Part shown: positions 18,084-26,533 of the stretch, in pieces | Position numbering within the stretch: position 1 is the first letter of the stretch | How the letters are laid out: every line of letters begins with the position of its first letter | Origin: Sphingobacteriales bacterium | GTDB lineage: Bacteria > Bacteroidota > Bacteroidia > Chitinophagales > Chitinophagaceae | Reading direction: 5' to 3' | DNA length: 64,000 nucleotides | Assembly: GCA_016192105.1 (NCBI GenBank) | Contig: JACPUV010000037.1 | Location: 16,867 to 80,866, forward strand | The notes under the pieces: generated by a model | What the model was told of the DNA's origin: nothing | The model's input: only the letters and a program-made list of their open reading frames with translations | Database searches by the model: none | Program-made: the position numbers and the translations under genes

Positions 18084-19130
18084 TCAATCCCGCCTTCCGA
18101 AGACCAGCTGCGTGATAAAGACCTGGTTTTCGCCCCGCTGGAATTCCTCAACTTTTCCGCCATAATAGTTGATCCGGCTTTGTATATCCCTGAATTCACT
18201 GCCCGATTTATCAATCGCCTGGCCGTTGTTATTGTACACGATCCGGATCATCAGGGAGAAAGCATGAAAGGAGAGACCAATATGAATCAGCCGGCCATAG
18301 TTTATTAGCAACAGGGACACAAAATCCTGGATAATCCGGAATATTGAAAGTTTATCATCATTCTTTAATTCCTCAATGGACGCATCATTGCAGCTGAACT
18401 GAATATCGGCTTCGTATTCTTTCCGGTAGCCACTGAGCAGGGTTTTTATACTGGGGATTAAACCAAGCATTGATAAACCGGAAGGATAAAGGCGGTTGCT
18501 CAGGTTGTTTAATTCGAGGATGGCCTGCTGGATCGTGTGCATCATATCCTCGGTAAATTTCCGGTTGTCCTCATCCACGATCTTACCCTGCAGCATCAGG
18601 TTCACATAAACGAGTAACTGGTTCACATTGTCCCGTAACAATTCAGCGATACCGGCTCTTTCCTTCTCCTGGATGTCAATAACGGCTCTCAATAATTCCT
18701 TTTCAACAGCCAGGTTCTTATTCCTGCTTTGTTTCAGGTAACCGATATCCGCCAAATGCAGGTAAAAGCCCTTCACCTGGTCCTGCTCCAGGTTGGGGAT
18801 ATAGGAAACAAGGGCCTGGCAAAGCGGTTTGCCAGGAACGGGGAAGATGGCTTCAAACATATGCAGGTTACCCGCCAGTACCGACTGAATAAATGGTAAT
18901 TGTTGGGTAAACAGAACCTGTCCCAGTAAATCGGGTAGTTTTATATTACCGGTCACGGTTTGTCGGTCTTTACCGAACCAGTCAAGGCTTGCAGCATTCA
19001 CAAACTCACAGACCTGTTCTTTATTCCAGCCGGCCAGCAGGGGTGGTATCTGTTCTGTAATTAGTACGGCCGGTTCGTTATTCTGCCTGACTCCACCGTC
19101 ATCACCAGCGGTATTACCACGGTGCGACAT
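18084..19130 (-). CDS. PAS-containing NarL-type histidine kinase relative with degenerate catalytic motifs
   Basis: 348 aa, cytoplasmic. An N-terminal PAS-like domain (about 22-130) is followed by a HisKA_3-like helix. In the pattern E-R-x-x-I-A-x-x-L-H-D, the sequence reads ERAGIAELLRD, with Arg166 where the phospho-acceptor His should be. The ATPase part keeps the fold outline (IFRIIQDFVSLLLINYG, IRIVYNNNG, INYYGGKVEEF). But the N-box Asn is lost and the D-x-G motif is N-N-G. It probably cannot phosphorylate itself and may act as a pseudokinase sensor or scaffold. It is an intact reading frame, so it is not an ordinary pseudogene. Confidence 0.75.
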   Translation of the reverse strand: MSHRGNTAGDDGGVRQNNEPAVLITEQIPPLLAGWNKEQVCEFVNAASLDWFGKDRQTVTGNIKLPDLLGQVLFTQQLPFIQSVLAGNLHMFEAIFPVPGKPLCQALVSYIPNLEQDQVKGFYLHLADIGYLKQSRNKNLAVEKELLRAVIDIQEKERAGIAELLRDNVNQLLVYVNLMLQGKIVDEDNRKFTEDMMHTIQQAILELNNLSNRLYPSGLSMLGLIPSIKTLLSGYRKEYEADIQFSCNDASIEELKNDDKLSIFRIIQDFVSLLLINYGRLIHIGLSFHAFSLMIRIVYNNNGQAIDKSGSEFRDIQSRINYYGGKVEEFQRGENQVFITQLVFGRRD

Positions 19131-19317
19131 AACTTGTTTTTTAGTAAGGTAATGAAATTAAATTAAATATAAACTGCATCTGTCTAGCTCTTTTGTTTAA
19201 TTTGATTGAAGTCATTTACCTAACTATTTCTACTTAGTTTTTGGATTTGTAGTCTATAGAAGGTGTTGAAATGAATTTCAGTTCATCGGGATAGAGGCCG
19301 GCGTTTGCAGTTCATTC

Positions 19318-20124
19318 TTATTTAATCACCACCGTTTCCCATCCGTCGTATTCTCCTTTGCATTTTCCTGCTTCTTCTTTCAGCCAGCCGGTGAGTGTGT
19401 TGATAGAACGCAGGTCAACACGGTCGGTGCGGGATACCCGGACCTTGTAGGGAAAAGAATGGGTTGTGATAGTTTCTTTGGATTCCACCTTAAATTTTTT
19501 GCTTACCGCGGTGTAGATAAAACATTCCCGGTCGGTCTCCGTTTTAAAATACAACCAATGCTCCACAGGACGGGGCTGATCCAGTTTGTCTCCCGCTTTC
19601 TGCAATTGCATCACTACTTTCTGGTTGCTCATATATTCCCGGGTTGTTTCATTCGGGTATAAGAACCGGAGGTAGGCATCCCAGGGCCGGTCTTCTTTTA
19701 CCAGGAAGGCAGGTGTGTAACCCGGAAACTGCCTGGCCAGGAGCTTCGCGACCGCCTCCCGTAACCCGGTGGTATCTGTTACATAGAAATAATCTTTGCG
19801 TTCACACTGATAAGTGAAAGTGCCGGCCAGTACAGGCTTATTCAGCCGGGCCAATAGGGCAACAACTGAATCAGAAATTTTAGTAAGGCTGTTGAATGCA
19901 AGCGGGGCGGGGAGACCCTCTGCCGTACAATTCTTAAACTGCACACCGGCTGCGAACAGGTAAGGATATTGCGTATCCGGTGCGTTATTCTTCAAAGACA
20001 TATTTACCAGGGTACTGCCTGGCCCTTTCTCATAACGGGCTATATAAGTGTCCCATTCGCCAGACTGAGCAAAAAGGGATTGAATAAACAGCGTCAGTAC
20101 GAAGAAAAACAGGATTCTTTTCAT
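19318..20124 (-). CDS. Exported DUF695 protein with RraB-like C-terminal domain
   Basis: 268 aa. A signal peptide (MKRILFFFVLTLFIQSLFAQ) precedes a DUF695-like region (about 22-150: WDTYIARYEKGPGSTLVNMSL, NKPVLAGTFTYQCERKDYFYV). The C-terminal ~100 residues (QKAGDKLDQPRPVEHWLYFK, then YKVRVSRTD and GEYDGWETVV) resemble RraB, known in enterobacteria as a cytoplasmic RNase E inhibitor. Here the protein is exported, so that role is unlikely. The function is unknown. Its ATG is preceded by a TAccTTCA box. Confidence 0.7.
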   Translation of the reverse strand: MKRILFFFVLTLFIQSLFAQSGEWDTYIARYEKGPGSTLVNMSLKNNAPDTQYPYLFAAGVQFKNCTAEGLPAPLAFNSLTKISDSVVALLARLNKPVLAGTFTYQCERKDYFYVTDTTGLREAVAKLLARQFPGYTPAFLVKEDRPWDAYLRFLYPNETTREYMSNQKVVMQLQKAGDKLDQPRPVEHWLYFKTETDRECFIYTAVSKKFKVESKETITTHSFPYKVRVSRTDRVDLRSINTLTGWLKEEAGKCKGEYDGWETVVIK

Positions 20125-20262
20125 GGAAGCGGTGAAGGTAGGACAAAAGGAATGGGCGAACGGAACGGGAAACTATTTTAGGCTTTTGTTGGCACAAAAT
20201 ACGATGCACACGGACAGCTTTTCGTTTGACTCGTAAGAAGCCTATGCCTTGTTTATCTCCCG

Positions 20263-20991
20263 TCATTTCCTCTCCCTCAGCCAGGCAACCAGTTCTTTCT
20301 TGATAGCAGTCCCGATTATTTTCTGCTGGATCGGGTTGGTCAATAATGCCCGGCTTGCGGCATTATCCCCGATCTCCAGCAAAACCCGGTAAGGGGCGGA
20401 ATTGACATTCTCGTCAAGGCTGTAAAAGCTCAGTTTGCCGGTGGTTGCACAGCGGTAATCATTACGGCCTGTGGTACTGTCCAGCAACACACCCCGGTTT
20501 TCCATATCCGTAACAACACATATTGCTTTTACTAACCGCCCGGCCAGTTCCCGGTTGTGCATTTCGTTGGGATCGCCATAATGGATATACCCCCAGACTG
20601 CATTCCGGTTGGTACCGCCATTGTTGTGTACGGCGATAAAGACCTGCGGTTTCTTTTTATTGGATTCCGCTAATTCATAAGCATATCCCGAGATCAGGCC
20701 ATCCATCACCGCGGATGTATGGGCAATTTTGGTATTACTGCCCGAATCAGTATGGTGGTACCCGGACCTGCCCAGGCTCCAGACCTTGTATTCCCGCAGG
20801 GATGGTTGCGTTTGCATTGCTGCCTCCACGATGGCATTGCAGGTAGCCGCCTCACTGAAATCCTTGCCGGTATCGGTTTGGTGGGAGGGCTGCCAGACAA
20901 TTTTTTGTTTGGGTTTGCTGCCGGTCCTGCTTTGGAGACAGGCCTGGGTAAACAGGATGGACAGGGGAAGAAAAAAAACCATTTTCTTCAT
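20263..20991 (-). CDS. N-acetylmuramoyl-L-alanine amidase (Amidase_3-like), lipoprotein
   Basis: 242 aa from the ATG at 20991. A longer reading to 21168 has no signal peptide. The lipobox FTQAC makes Cys18 the lipidation site. Zinc ligands of the Amidase_3 family fit His37 (WQPSHQ), Glu47 (DFSEAATC) and His122 (AVHNNGG). The late Glu in RVLLEIGDN fits the catalytic Glu. It should cleave the amide bond between muramic acid and the peptide stem, anchored to the outer or inner membrane. A TAgcTTTA box is upstream. Confidence 0.8.
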   Translation of the reverse strand: MKKMVFFLPLSILFTQACLQSRTGSKPKQKIVWQPSHQTDTGKDFSEAATCNAIVEAAMQTQPSLREYKVWSLGRSGYHHTDSGSNTKIAHTSAVMDGLISGYAYELAESNKKKPQVFIAVHNNGGTNRNAVWGYIHYGDPNEMHNRELAGRLVKAICVVTDMENRGVLLDSTTGRNDYRCATTGKLSFYSLDENVNSAPYRVLLEIGDNAASRALLTNPIQQKIIGTAIKKELVAWLRERK

Positions 20992-21149
20992 ATGCCTGGT
21001 TTTTTCTAAAGCTACGAAACAAGGTTGATACTTGCCACGGATATGGAAAAGAACAAAGCAGAACCCAAGCTTTATAGCCAATCCAGCCACGGGTAAACCA
21101 GCCCCCTCCGGGTCAGTAGCCCTTCCACGGTATGATGGATCTCCGGGTC

Positions 21150-21181
21150 CCCGTAGCCCCGGCTTCACCCGGGGCTACGGG
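21150..21181. repeat. GC-rich 13-bp perfect hairpin, REP-like
   Basis: CCCGTAGCCCCGG (21150-21162) pairs with CCGGGGCTACGGG (21169-21181), loop of six. It lies between divergent gene starts, so a terminator role is not expected. It looks like the small dispersed palindromes (REP/REPIN type) of many genomes, but only one copy is in this window. Confidence 0.5.
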
Positions 21182-21318
21182 CAAAAACATCAACCATCCT
21201 TACAGATTGCGTCGTTTTTTACATACTGGAAGCCATCCAAAATCAGGTTCTTATTAAGATTATGAAGCAAGCCAATTGTATGAACCCGGGAAAGTTAGCT
21301 TTATGGTAGTCAAACCGG

Positions 21319-21401
21319 GTTATTCACAATTCGCATATTCCTGCTTTTGAGGCAGCTCGTAAAAAATCTTCCCACATTTTTCCCACTTTATTGTGAATAA
21401 C
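21319..21401. promoter_or_regulatory. Inverted pair of perfect DnaA boxes upstream of smc
   Basis: GTTATTCACAAT at 21319-21330 and its exact reverse complement ATTGTGAATAAC at 21390-21401 each contain the 9-mer TTATTCACA, which fits the DnaA box TTATNCACA. Between them lies an AT-rich stretch with a direct repeat of TTCCCAC/TTTCCCAC. The sites are about 80 bases before the smc start. They could regulate smc, form part of an origin or titrate DnaA. Confidence 0.5.
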
Positions 21402-21481
21402 TGCCCCCGGGCGGCTCCCCTTTTTCTGCTTCTTTGCATTAAATTCGCCGCCGGACTTTACCCTAAATTAAAAAGTAAACC

Positions 21482-24400
21482 GTGAGATTAAAGAGTTTAG
21501 AAATCAAGGGCTTTAAGAGCTTCGCCGACAAAACAGTCGTGAATTTTGACGATAATATTACCGGCATCGTGGGACCGAACGGTTGTGGCAAATCGAATAT
21601 TGTGGACAGCATCCGTTGGGTGATCGGTGAACAAAAGATCAGTCACCTCCGGAGCGAAAACCTCGACAGCCTGGTGTTCAATGGTTCCAAAACCCGCAGC
21701 GCCAGCGGACTGGCCGAAGTGAGTCTCACCTTTGAAAATACCCGGAACCTGCTGCCCACCGAATTCAGCACGGTAACGGTTACCCGAAAATTTTATAAAA
21801 GCGGCGAGAGCGAATACCGGCTGAACGATGTGCAATGCCGGCTGAAAGATATCCAGAACCTGTTCCTGGACACCGGTGTGAGTACGGACAGTTATGCCAT
21901 TATTGCCCTTGACATGGTGGATGACCTGATTAAGGATAAGGACAACAGCCGCCGCAAAATGCTGGAACAGGCCGCCGGGATATCCATTTACAAGACCCGG
22001 AAGAAAGAAGCCAAACAAAAACTCGAAGCCACCGAACAGGATCTGGCCCGTATCGAGGACCTGCTTTTTGAAATCAATAACCAGTTGAAAGCCCTGGAAA
22101 GCCAGGCGAAGAAAGCCGAGAAATACCACGAGATTAAAAAAGACTACCGGGAGATCAGTATCGAACTGGCCAAAGCCAGCCTGGAAGGATTCAACCTGGG
22201 CTATAAAGAACTGAATGAACAGCATGACCTGGAAACCGATAAGAAGCATAAACTCGAGGCCGAGATAGGAACCCGGGAAGCCGATCTGGAACAGGAGAAA
22301 CTTTCCTTTGTGGAAAAGGAAAGACAGCTACAGGCCATGCAGCATTCCTTTAACGAAATGCTGCAAACCGTGCGGAGCAAAGAGAATGACAAGAACCTTT
22401 CCGCACAGCGGCTTGAACACCTGCACGAAAAAGAAGGCAGCCTGCAGGAATTCCTCCAGAAGGCAGAAGGCCAGCTGAAAGGCATTGAAGAAAGCATCGG
22501 CTTTACCAGTCAGCAGGTGGTGGATGAAGAAAACAGCCTGGAACTGCTGAGCGAGCAACTGGCGCAACTGAATAACGAAGTAAATGCCAAACGCGAAGTA
22601 CTGGATGAAAAACGCCGGATGCTGGATAGTCTCCGCAATGAATACCAGCAGGTCCAGCGACAGCAGTTTGAGGCGGAGAAAAAAGTGGCCGTGGCAGATA
22701 CCTCTGTTCAAAACCTGCAACGGGTGATCCAACAGATCGAAGATGAGCGGGTACAGCGGGAAGAGCAGCGGCATCACCTGGACAATGACCGCCAGCTGAA
22801 GGAAAAGGAACTGCACATTAAAAAAGTGGACCTGGAGCAGCTGCAGCAACACCAGGAGAATACCAAAGAACAGATCCTGCAGACACAGGCCGTCCTGGAT
22901 GGTCTGCGCAATAACCTCGCCGGCGAAACCCGTAAACTGGATGCCAAAAAGAACGAACATGACCTGCTGAAGAGCATGATCGATTCAATGGAAGGGTACC
23001 CCGATTCGGTTAAATTCCTCCACAACAATAACCAGTGGAACTGCAGCGCCCCGATTCTTTCCGATGTGCTCTATGTTAACGAAGAATACCGAACCGCACT
23101 GGAAAATGTACTGGAACCTTACCTGAGTTATTATGTTGTCAATAACCTGCCGGAGGGCTTACAGGCCGTTCACCTGCTGGATGAAAACAAGAAAGGGAAG
23201 GCCAACTTTTTCCTGCTGGATAAAGTGAATGAAGCTGCTCCTGGAATGGAGGCTCACCGGTTAGAAGGGGCCATCCCCGCCCTCAGCGTGGTGGAAGTGG
23301 AGGAGAAATACCGTAAACTGGCCGAACACCTGCTGGGAAATGTATTCATCGCCGACAGCGAAGATGCCCTGCAGAACAGCAACGGATTCGTGGTCATCGA
23401 AAAACATGGCAAGTACGTAAAAGGAAAATATTCCCTGACCGGCGGCAGCGTTGGACTGATCGAGGGTAAGAAGATCGGCCGGGCCAAGAACCTGGAGAAA
23501 CTGCAGGAGGAAATCCTGGCACAGGATGCCGTGGTGGATGCCCTGCGCGCCGATATCCAGGCGAGGTACAACGAAGTGATCGCTTTCAATGAAGACCTGC
23601 GGGAATCCGCTATCCGCGAAACAGAAAAAGAGATCCAGCAACTGACCAACGAAGTATTCGCCCTGCACAATAAACTCGAAAACCTGCACGGTATGCAGGT
23701 AAGCAGCCAGCACCGCCTGGAAGAACTGAACCTGCAGATGCAGCAAACACATAGCTCTGTGGAAGCGGTGCGCGGCCAGCTGGCTGAATACACGGAACTC
23801 CTGCAGGCGAATTCCGCGAAACTGGCCGAAGCGGATGAAGCCTTTAAAGTAACCGAATCCGATTACAATGAAGCCAGCCGCCAGTACAATGAATTTAACC
23901 TGAATGTGACCCGGCAGCAGAGTAAGATCAACGGGCTGCGGCAGGAACTGGAATTTAAGAACAACCAGCTGAAAGACCTGCGCCAGCAGATCGAAAGCAA
24001 TACCAGTCACCTCGCAGATACCCGGAGCAATATTGAACAATCTGCACAGTCCCTCCACGATATCGAACAATCCCTGCTGGAATTGCTCCGCCGGAAAGAA
24101 GAAGAGGAGCGGAACCTCAACGAAGCAGACCAGGCGTATTATAATTTCCGCAACCAGCTGAGCGAAAAGGAAAGCGCCATCCGGCACCAGGTAAAGGAAA
24201 AAGAACAAAGCGAATACCTGCTGGCCGCGATCAAGGATAAATTAAATGAGTTGAAACTTCAACTGGCCGGGATGAAGGAACGCCTGAATGTGGAGTTCCG
24301 CATTAACCTGGAAGATATCCTGGGAGAAGCCCGCAGCGGTGAAGTACCCGTGGAAGAACTGCAGGAGAAAGCCGACCGGATGAAGAAACGCCTCGAGAAC

Positions 24401-25018
24401 CTCGGGGAAGTGAACCCGACGGCCATCGAAGCATTTACCGAAATGAAAAAGCGGTATGATTTCATCGTTGAACAAAAGACCGACCTGGTAAATGCGAAGG
24501 ACAGCCTGCTGAAAACGATTGAAGAAGTGGAAGCTACGGCCAACCAGAAATTCCTGGATACGTTTCACCAGGTAAGGGAAAATTTCCAGAAAGTGTTCAA
24601 GACCCTTTTCACCGAAGACGACCAGGCCGACCTGGTACTGGAGAACCCGGAAAATCTCGCCGATACCGGTATTGATGTAGTGGCCAAACCTAAGGGGAAA
24701 CGTCCTTCCTCACTGACCCAGTTGAGCGGGGGAGAAAGAACACTGACCGCGACGGCCCTGCTCTTTGCGATCTACCTGATCAAGCCCGCTCCATTCTGTA
24801 TTCTGGATGAGGTGGATGCGCCGCTGGATGATGCCAACGTGGGTAAGTTCACCAATATGATCCGCCAGTTCAGTGATAATTCACAATTTATCATTGTAAC
24901 CCACAATAAAATGACCATGAGTACCGTGGATGTGATTTACGGGGTGACCATGCAGGAACCGGGGGTGAGCAAACTGGTCAGTGTGGATTTCAGGAATTTG
25001 CAGGCAAACCAGAATTAA
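21482..25018 (+). CDS. smc: Chromosome segregation protein SMC
   Basis: 1178 aa, normal SMC length. The N-terminal head has Walker A GPNGCGKS at residues 31-38. Two long coiled-coil arms (about 165-500 and 665-1000) flank the hinge (about 505-660). The C-terminal head has the signature LSGGERT, then Walker B with FCILDEVDAPLDD. It forms the ATP-driven condensin core that organises and separates chromosomes, normally with ScpA and ScpB, which are not in the window. The start is GTG at 21482, fixed by the conserved opening LKSLEIKGFKSFAD. Large readings on the opposite strand inside it are codon-bias shadows. Confidence 0.98.
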   Translation: MRLKSLEIKGFKSFADKTVVNFDDNITGIVGPNGCGKSNIVDSIRWVIGEQKISHLRSENLDSLVFNGSKTRSASGLAEVSLTFENTRNLLPTEFSTVTVTRKFYKSGESEYRLNDVQCRLKDIQNLFLDTGVSTDSYAIIALDMVDDLIKDKDNSRRKMLEQAAGISIYKTRKKEAKQKLEATEQDLARIEDLLFEINNQLKALESQAKKAEKYHEIKKDYREISIELAKASLEGFNLGYKELNEQHDLETDKKHKLEAEIGTREADLEQEKLSFVEKERQLQAMQHSFNEMLQTVRSKENDKNLSAQRLEHLHEKEGSLQEFLQKAEGQLKGIEESIGFTSQQVVDEENSLELLSEQLAQLNNEVNAKREVLDEKRRMLDSLRNEYQQVQRQQFEAEKKVAVADTSVQNLQRVIQQIEDERVQREEQRHHLDNDRQLKEKELHIKKVDLEQLQQHQENTKEQILQTQAVLDGLRNNLAGETRKLDAKKNEHDLLKSMIDSMEGYPDSVKFLHNNNQWNCSAPILSDVLYVNEEYRTALENVLEPYLSYYVVNNLPEGLQAVHLLDENKKGKANFFLLDKVNEAAPGMEAHRLEGAIPALSVVEVEEKYRKLAEHLLGNVFIADSEDALQNSNGFVVIEKHGKYVKGKYSLTGGSVGLIEGKKIGRAKNLEKLQEEILAQDAVVDALRADIQARYNEVIAFNEDLRESAIRETEKEIQQLTNEVFALHNKLENLHGMQVSSQHRLEELNLQMQQTHSSVEAVRGQLAEYTELLQANSAKLAEADEAFKVTESDYNEASRQYNEFNLNVTRQQSKINGLRQELEFKNNQLKDLRQQIESNTSHLADTRSNIEQSAQSLHDIEQSLLELLRRKEEEERNLNEADQAYYNFRNQLSEKESAIRHQVKEKEQSEYLLAAIKDKLNELKLQLAGMKERLNVEFRINLEDILGEARSGEVPVEELQEKADRMKKRLENLGEVNPTAIEAFTEMKKRYDFIVEQKTDLVNAKDSLLKTIEEVEATANQKFLDTFHQVRENFQKVFKTLFTEDDQADLVLENPENLADTGIDVVAKPKGKRPSSLTQLSGGERTLTATALLFAIYLIKPAPFCILDEVDAPLDDANVGKFTNMIRQFSDNSQFIIVTHNKMTMSTVDVIYGVTMQEPGVSKLVSVDFRNLQANQN

Positions 25019-25152
25019 TGGTAACACAATGACAGGGGATGTTTTATCCTGATCCGGGACGTAACGATTCGCTATTGGCACCTGTTCCTGTTTTTTAAAA
25101 TTGTATCCTGATTATTTCCAGGATTTTGTCATCTTGCCTCCTGATCTGACCG

Positions 25153-25182
25153 GGGCTGTATCCAATCCGGTACAGCCCTTTC
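25153..25182 (+). terminator. Possible terminator or leader hairpin before the DMT gene
   Basis: GGGCTGTA (25153-25160) pairs with TACAGCCC (25171-25178), loop of ten, followed by TTTCT. It may end smc transcription, or lie in the leader of the next gene, whose ATG is 13 bases downstream of this feature. Confidence 0.5.
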
Positions 25183-25194
25183 TGATTATTAATT

Positions 25195-25533
25195 ATGAGA
25201 ACAATCATACTCTTATTCGCCTCTAACATCTTCATGACCTTCGCCTGGTACTATCACCTGAAGCAACAGGGCTGGCCATTGTGGAAAGCGATCCTGGTCA
25301 GCTGGCTCATTGCATTGCTGGAATATTGCCTGATGGTGCCGGCGAACCGGTTCGGGAAAGTGGACGGATTTAACCTGTTTCAGTTGAAAATGATCCAGGA
25401 AGTGATCACACTGCTGGTATTTTCGGCCTTTGCCGTCTGGATCATGAAGGAACCCTTCCAATGGAGATACCTGGCCAGTTTTTTACTGCTGCTGGGTGCC
25501 GTATATTTTATGTTCAGCAAACCGGCAGTCTGA
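25195..25533 (+). CDS. DMT-superfamily small membrane protein, DUF486
   Basis: 112 aa with four membrane helices. The segments FASNIFMTFAWYYHLK, SWLIALLEYCLMVPANRFG, FQLKMIQEVITL and GAVYFMFSKP are diagnostic of the DUF486 family, relatives of the small multidrug-resistance/DMT transporters. The transported substrate is unknown. It converges on the next gene with a 16-base gap. Confidence 0.88.
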   Translation: MRTIILLFASNIFMTFAWYYHLKQQGWPLWKAILVSWLIALLEYCLMVPANRFGKVDGFNLFQLKMIQEVITLLVFSAFAVWIMKEPFQWRYLASFLLLLGAVYFMFSKPAV

Positions 25534-25549
25534 AAGCAGGACCGGTTCC

Positions 25550-25825
25550 TTAATTATCGGTCATAAAAGTTTTGTGCTGTTCCCGTTGTTTTGCCCTGCG
25601 GTTAAAATCGGATTTGATCTTATGCACAAAAGCGCTCAGGCAAAAATAGATGCCGGCAATCAGCAAAAAACCGGCGACCAGCGCCCAGAAGTACCAGGGT
25701 TTATCCTTTTTTAATTCAAAAATGGAATAAAACGTGATCAGAACAAAGCCAATAATTGATACAAAACCAATCAGCATTTGTGAATAATACTTCTCGGAGT
25801 GGGAATTGGGATGAGATCCTGGCAT
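25550..25825 (-). CDS. Small two-helix membrane protein of unknown function
   Basis: 91 aa, not recognised as a named family. Two membrane helices (about 18-36 and 47-66) separate a short N-terminus from a charged C-terminal tail (HKIKSDFNRRAKQREQHK). The arrangement suggests a helical hairpin with both ends in the cytoplasm. It is divergent from the peroxiredoxin-like gene. Confidence 0.65.
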   Translation of the reverse strand: MPGSHPNSHSEKYYSQMLIGFVSIIGFVLITFYSIFELKKDKPWYFWALVAGFLLIAGIYFCLSAFVHKIKSDFNRRAKQREQHKTFMTDN

Positions 25826-25922
25826 ACAGCGTATTTTTAACAGGGTTAATGGCAGGCGAATTTACGAAAAAATAATCTTTTGTTAATCTTGGGACGGACG
25901 ACTGGCTTTCCATGTTGCTTAC

Positions 25923-25930
25923 TATTTTTG
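25923..25930 (+). promoter_or_regulatory. -7 element TAttTTTG for the peroxiredoxin-like gene
   Basis: A perfect TATTTTTG, 18 bases before the chosen ATG. It supports the start at 25949 over the in-frame upstream start at 25880. Confidence 0.6.
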
Positions 25931-25948
25931 AGGAATCTAAACAGGAAT

Positions 25949-26533
25949 ATGAAAAAAACATTTTTTTTAGTAGTGCTACTTTTTGCGCTGGCCGGACTGC
26001 AGGCCCAGGAAAAGCCGGAAGGCTTGTTCATCGGATCCAAGGCCCCGGATTTTAAAGCAAAGGACCAGGAAGGGAAGGAGGTCCGGTTAAAGGATCTCCT
26101 GAAAAATGGTAAAGTAGTGCTGGTCTTCTACCGTGGTTACTGGTGCCCGTACTGCAACAGGGAATTGTCCCGGCTGCAGGATTCACTCTCCCTGATTACC
26201 GCAAAAGGCGCTACGGTAGTGGCAGTCTCCCCCGAAAAACCGGAGAACGTGGGACAAACGGTGGAGAAAACCAAAGCCACTTACCCCGTATTGTACGATG
26301 AGGGATTAAAGATCATGAAAGGGTACGAGGTGGAATATGAAATGGAGGAAAATACCCTTGCCCGTTACCGGAGCAGTGGGCTGGATATTGAAAAGAACAA
26401 TGGGCCCAATGGAAAATACCTTCCTGTACCCGCCGTGTATATTATTGACCAGGAATCGACGATCACCTACCGTTTTTTTGACACGGATTACAAAAAACGC
26501 CCCAGTGTGAAGGACTTGCTGGATCAGTTATAA
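25949..26533 (+). CDS. Exported peroxiredoxin-like (AhpC/TSA-type) thioredoxin-fold protein
   Basis: 194 aa. A signal peptide (MKKTFFLVVLLFALAGLQAQ) is followed by the thioredoxin fold with KAPDFKAKDQEGKEVRLKDL and FYRGYWCPYCN (Cys66, Cys69). The pattern P-D-F, Y-R-G and a C-P-Y-C active site marks the peroxiredoxin-like/AhpC-TSA group rather than classic thioredoxin. It should reduce peroxides or disulfides in the periplasm. Its last six bases overlap the end of the convergent methyltransferase gene. Confidence 0.85.
   Translation: MKKTFFLVVLLFALAGLQAQEKPEGLFIGSKAPDFKAKDQEGKEVRLKDLLKNGKVVLVFYRGYWCPYCNRELSRLQDSLSLITAKGATVVAVSPEKPENVGQTVEKTKATYPVLYDEGLKIMKGYEVEYEMEENTLARYRSSGLDIEKNNGPNGKYLPVPAVYIIDQESTITYRFFDTDYKKRPSVKDLLDQL

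Noticed and set aside
20030..20266. 78-codon minus-strand reading across the DUF695 gene start
   Set aside because: It overlaps the signal peptide of the real gene in a different frame and has no supporting features.
23254..24208. Long open reading frames on the minus strand inside smc (up to 315 codons)
   Set aside because: They mirror a codon-biased coiled-coil gene and have low-complexity Leu/Phe/Ser-rich translations without family resemblance. smc is certain on the other strand.
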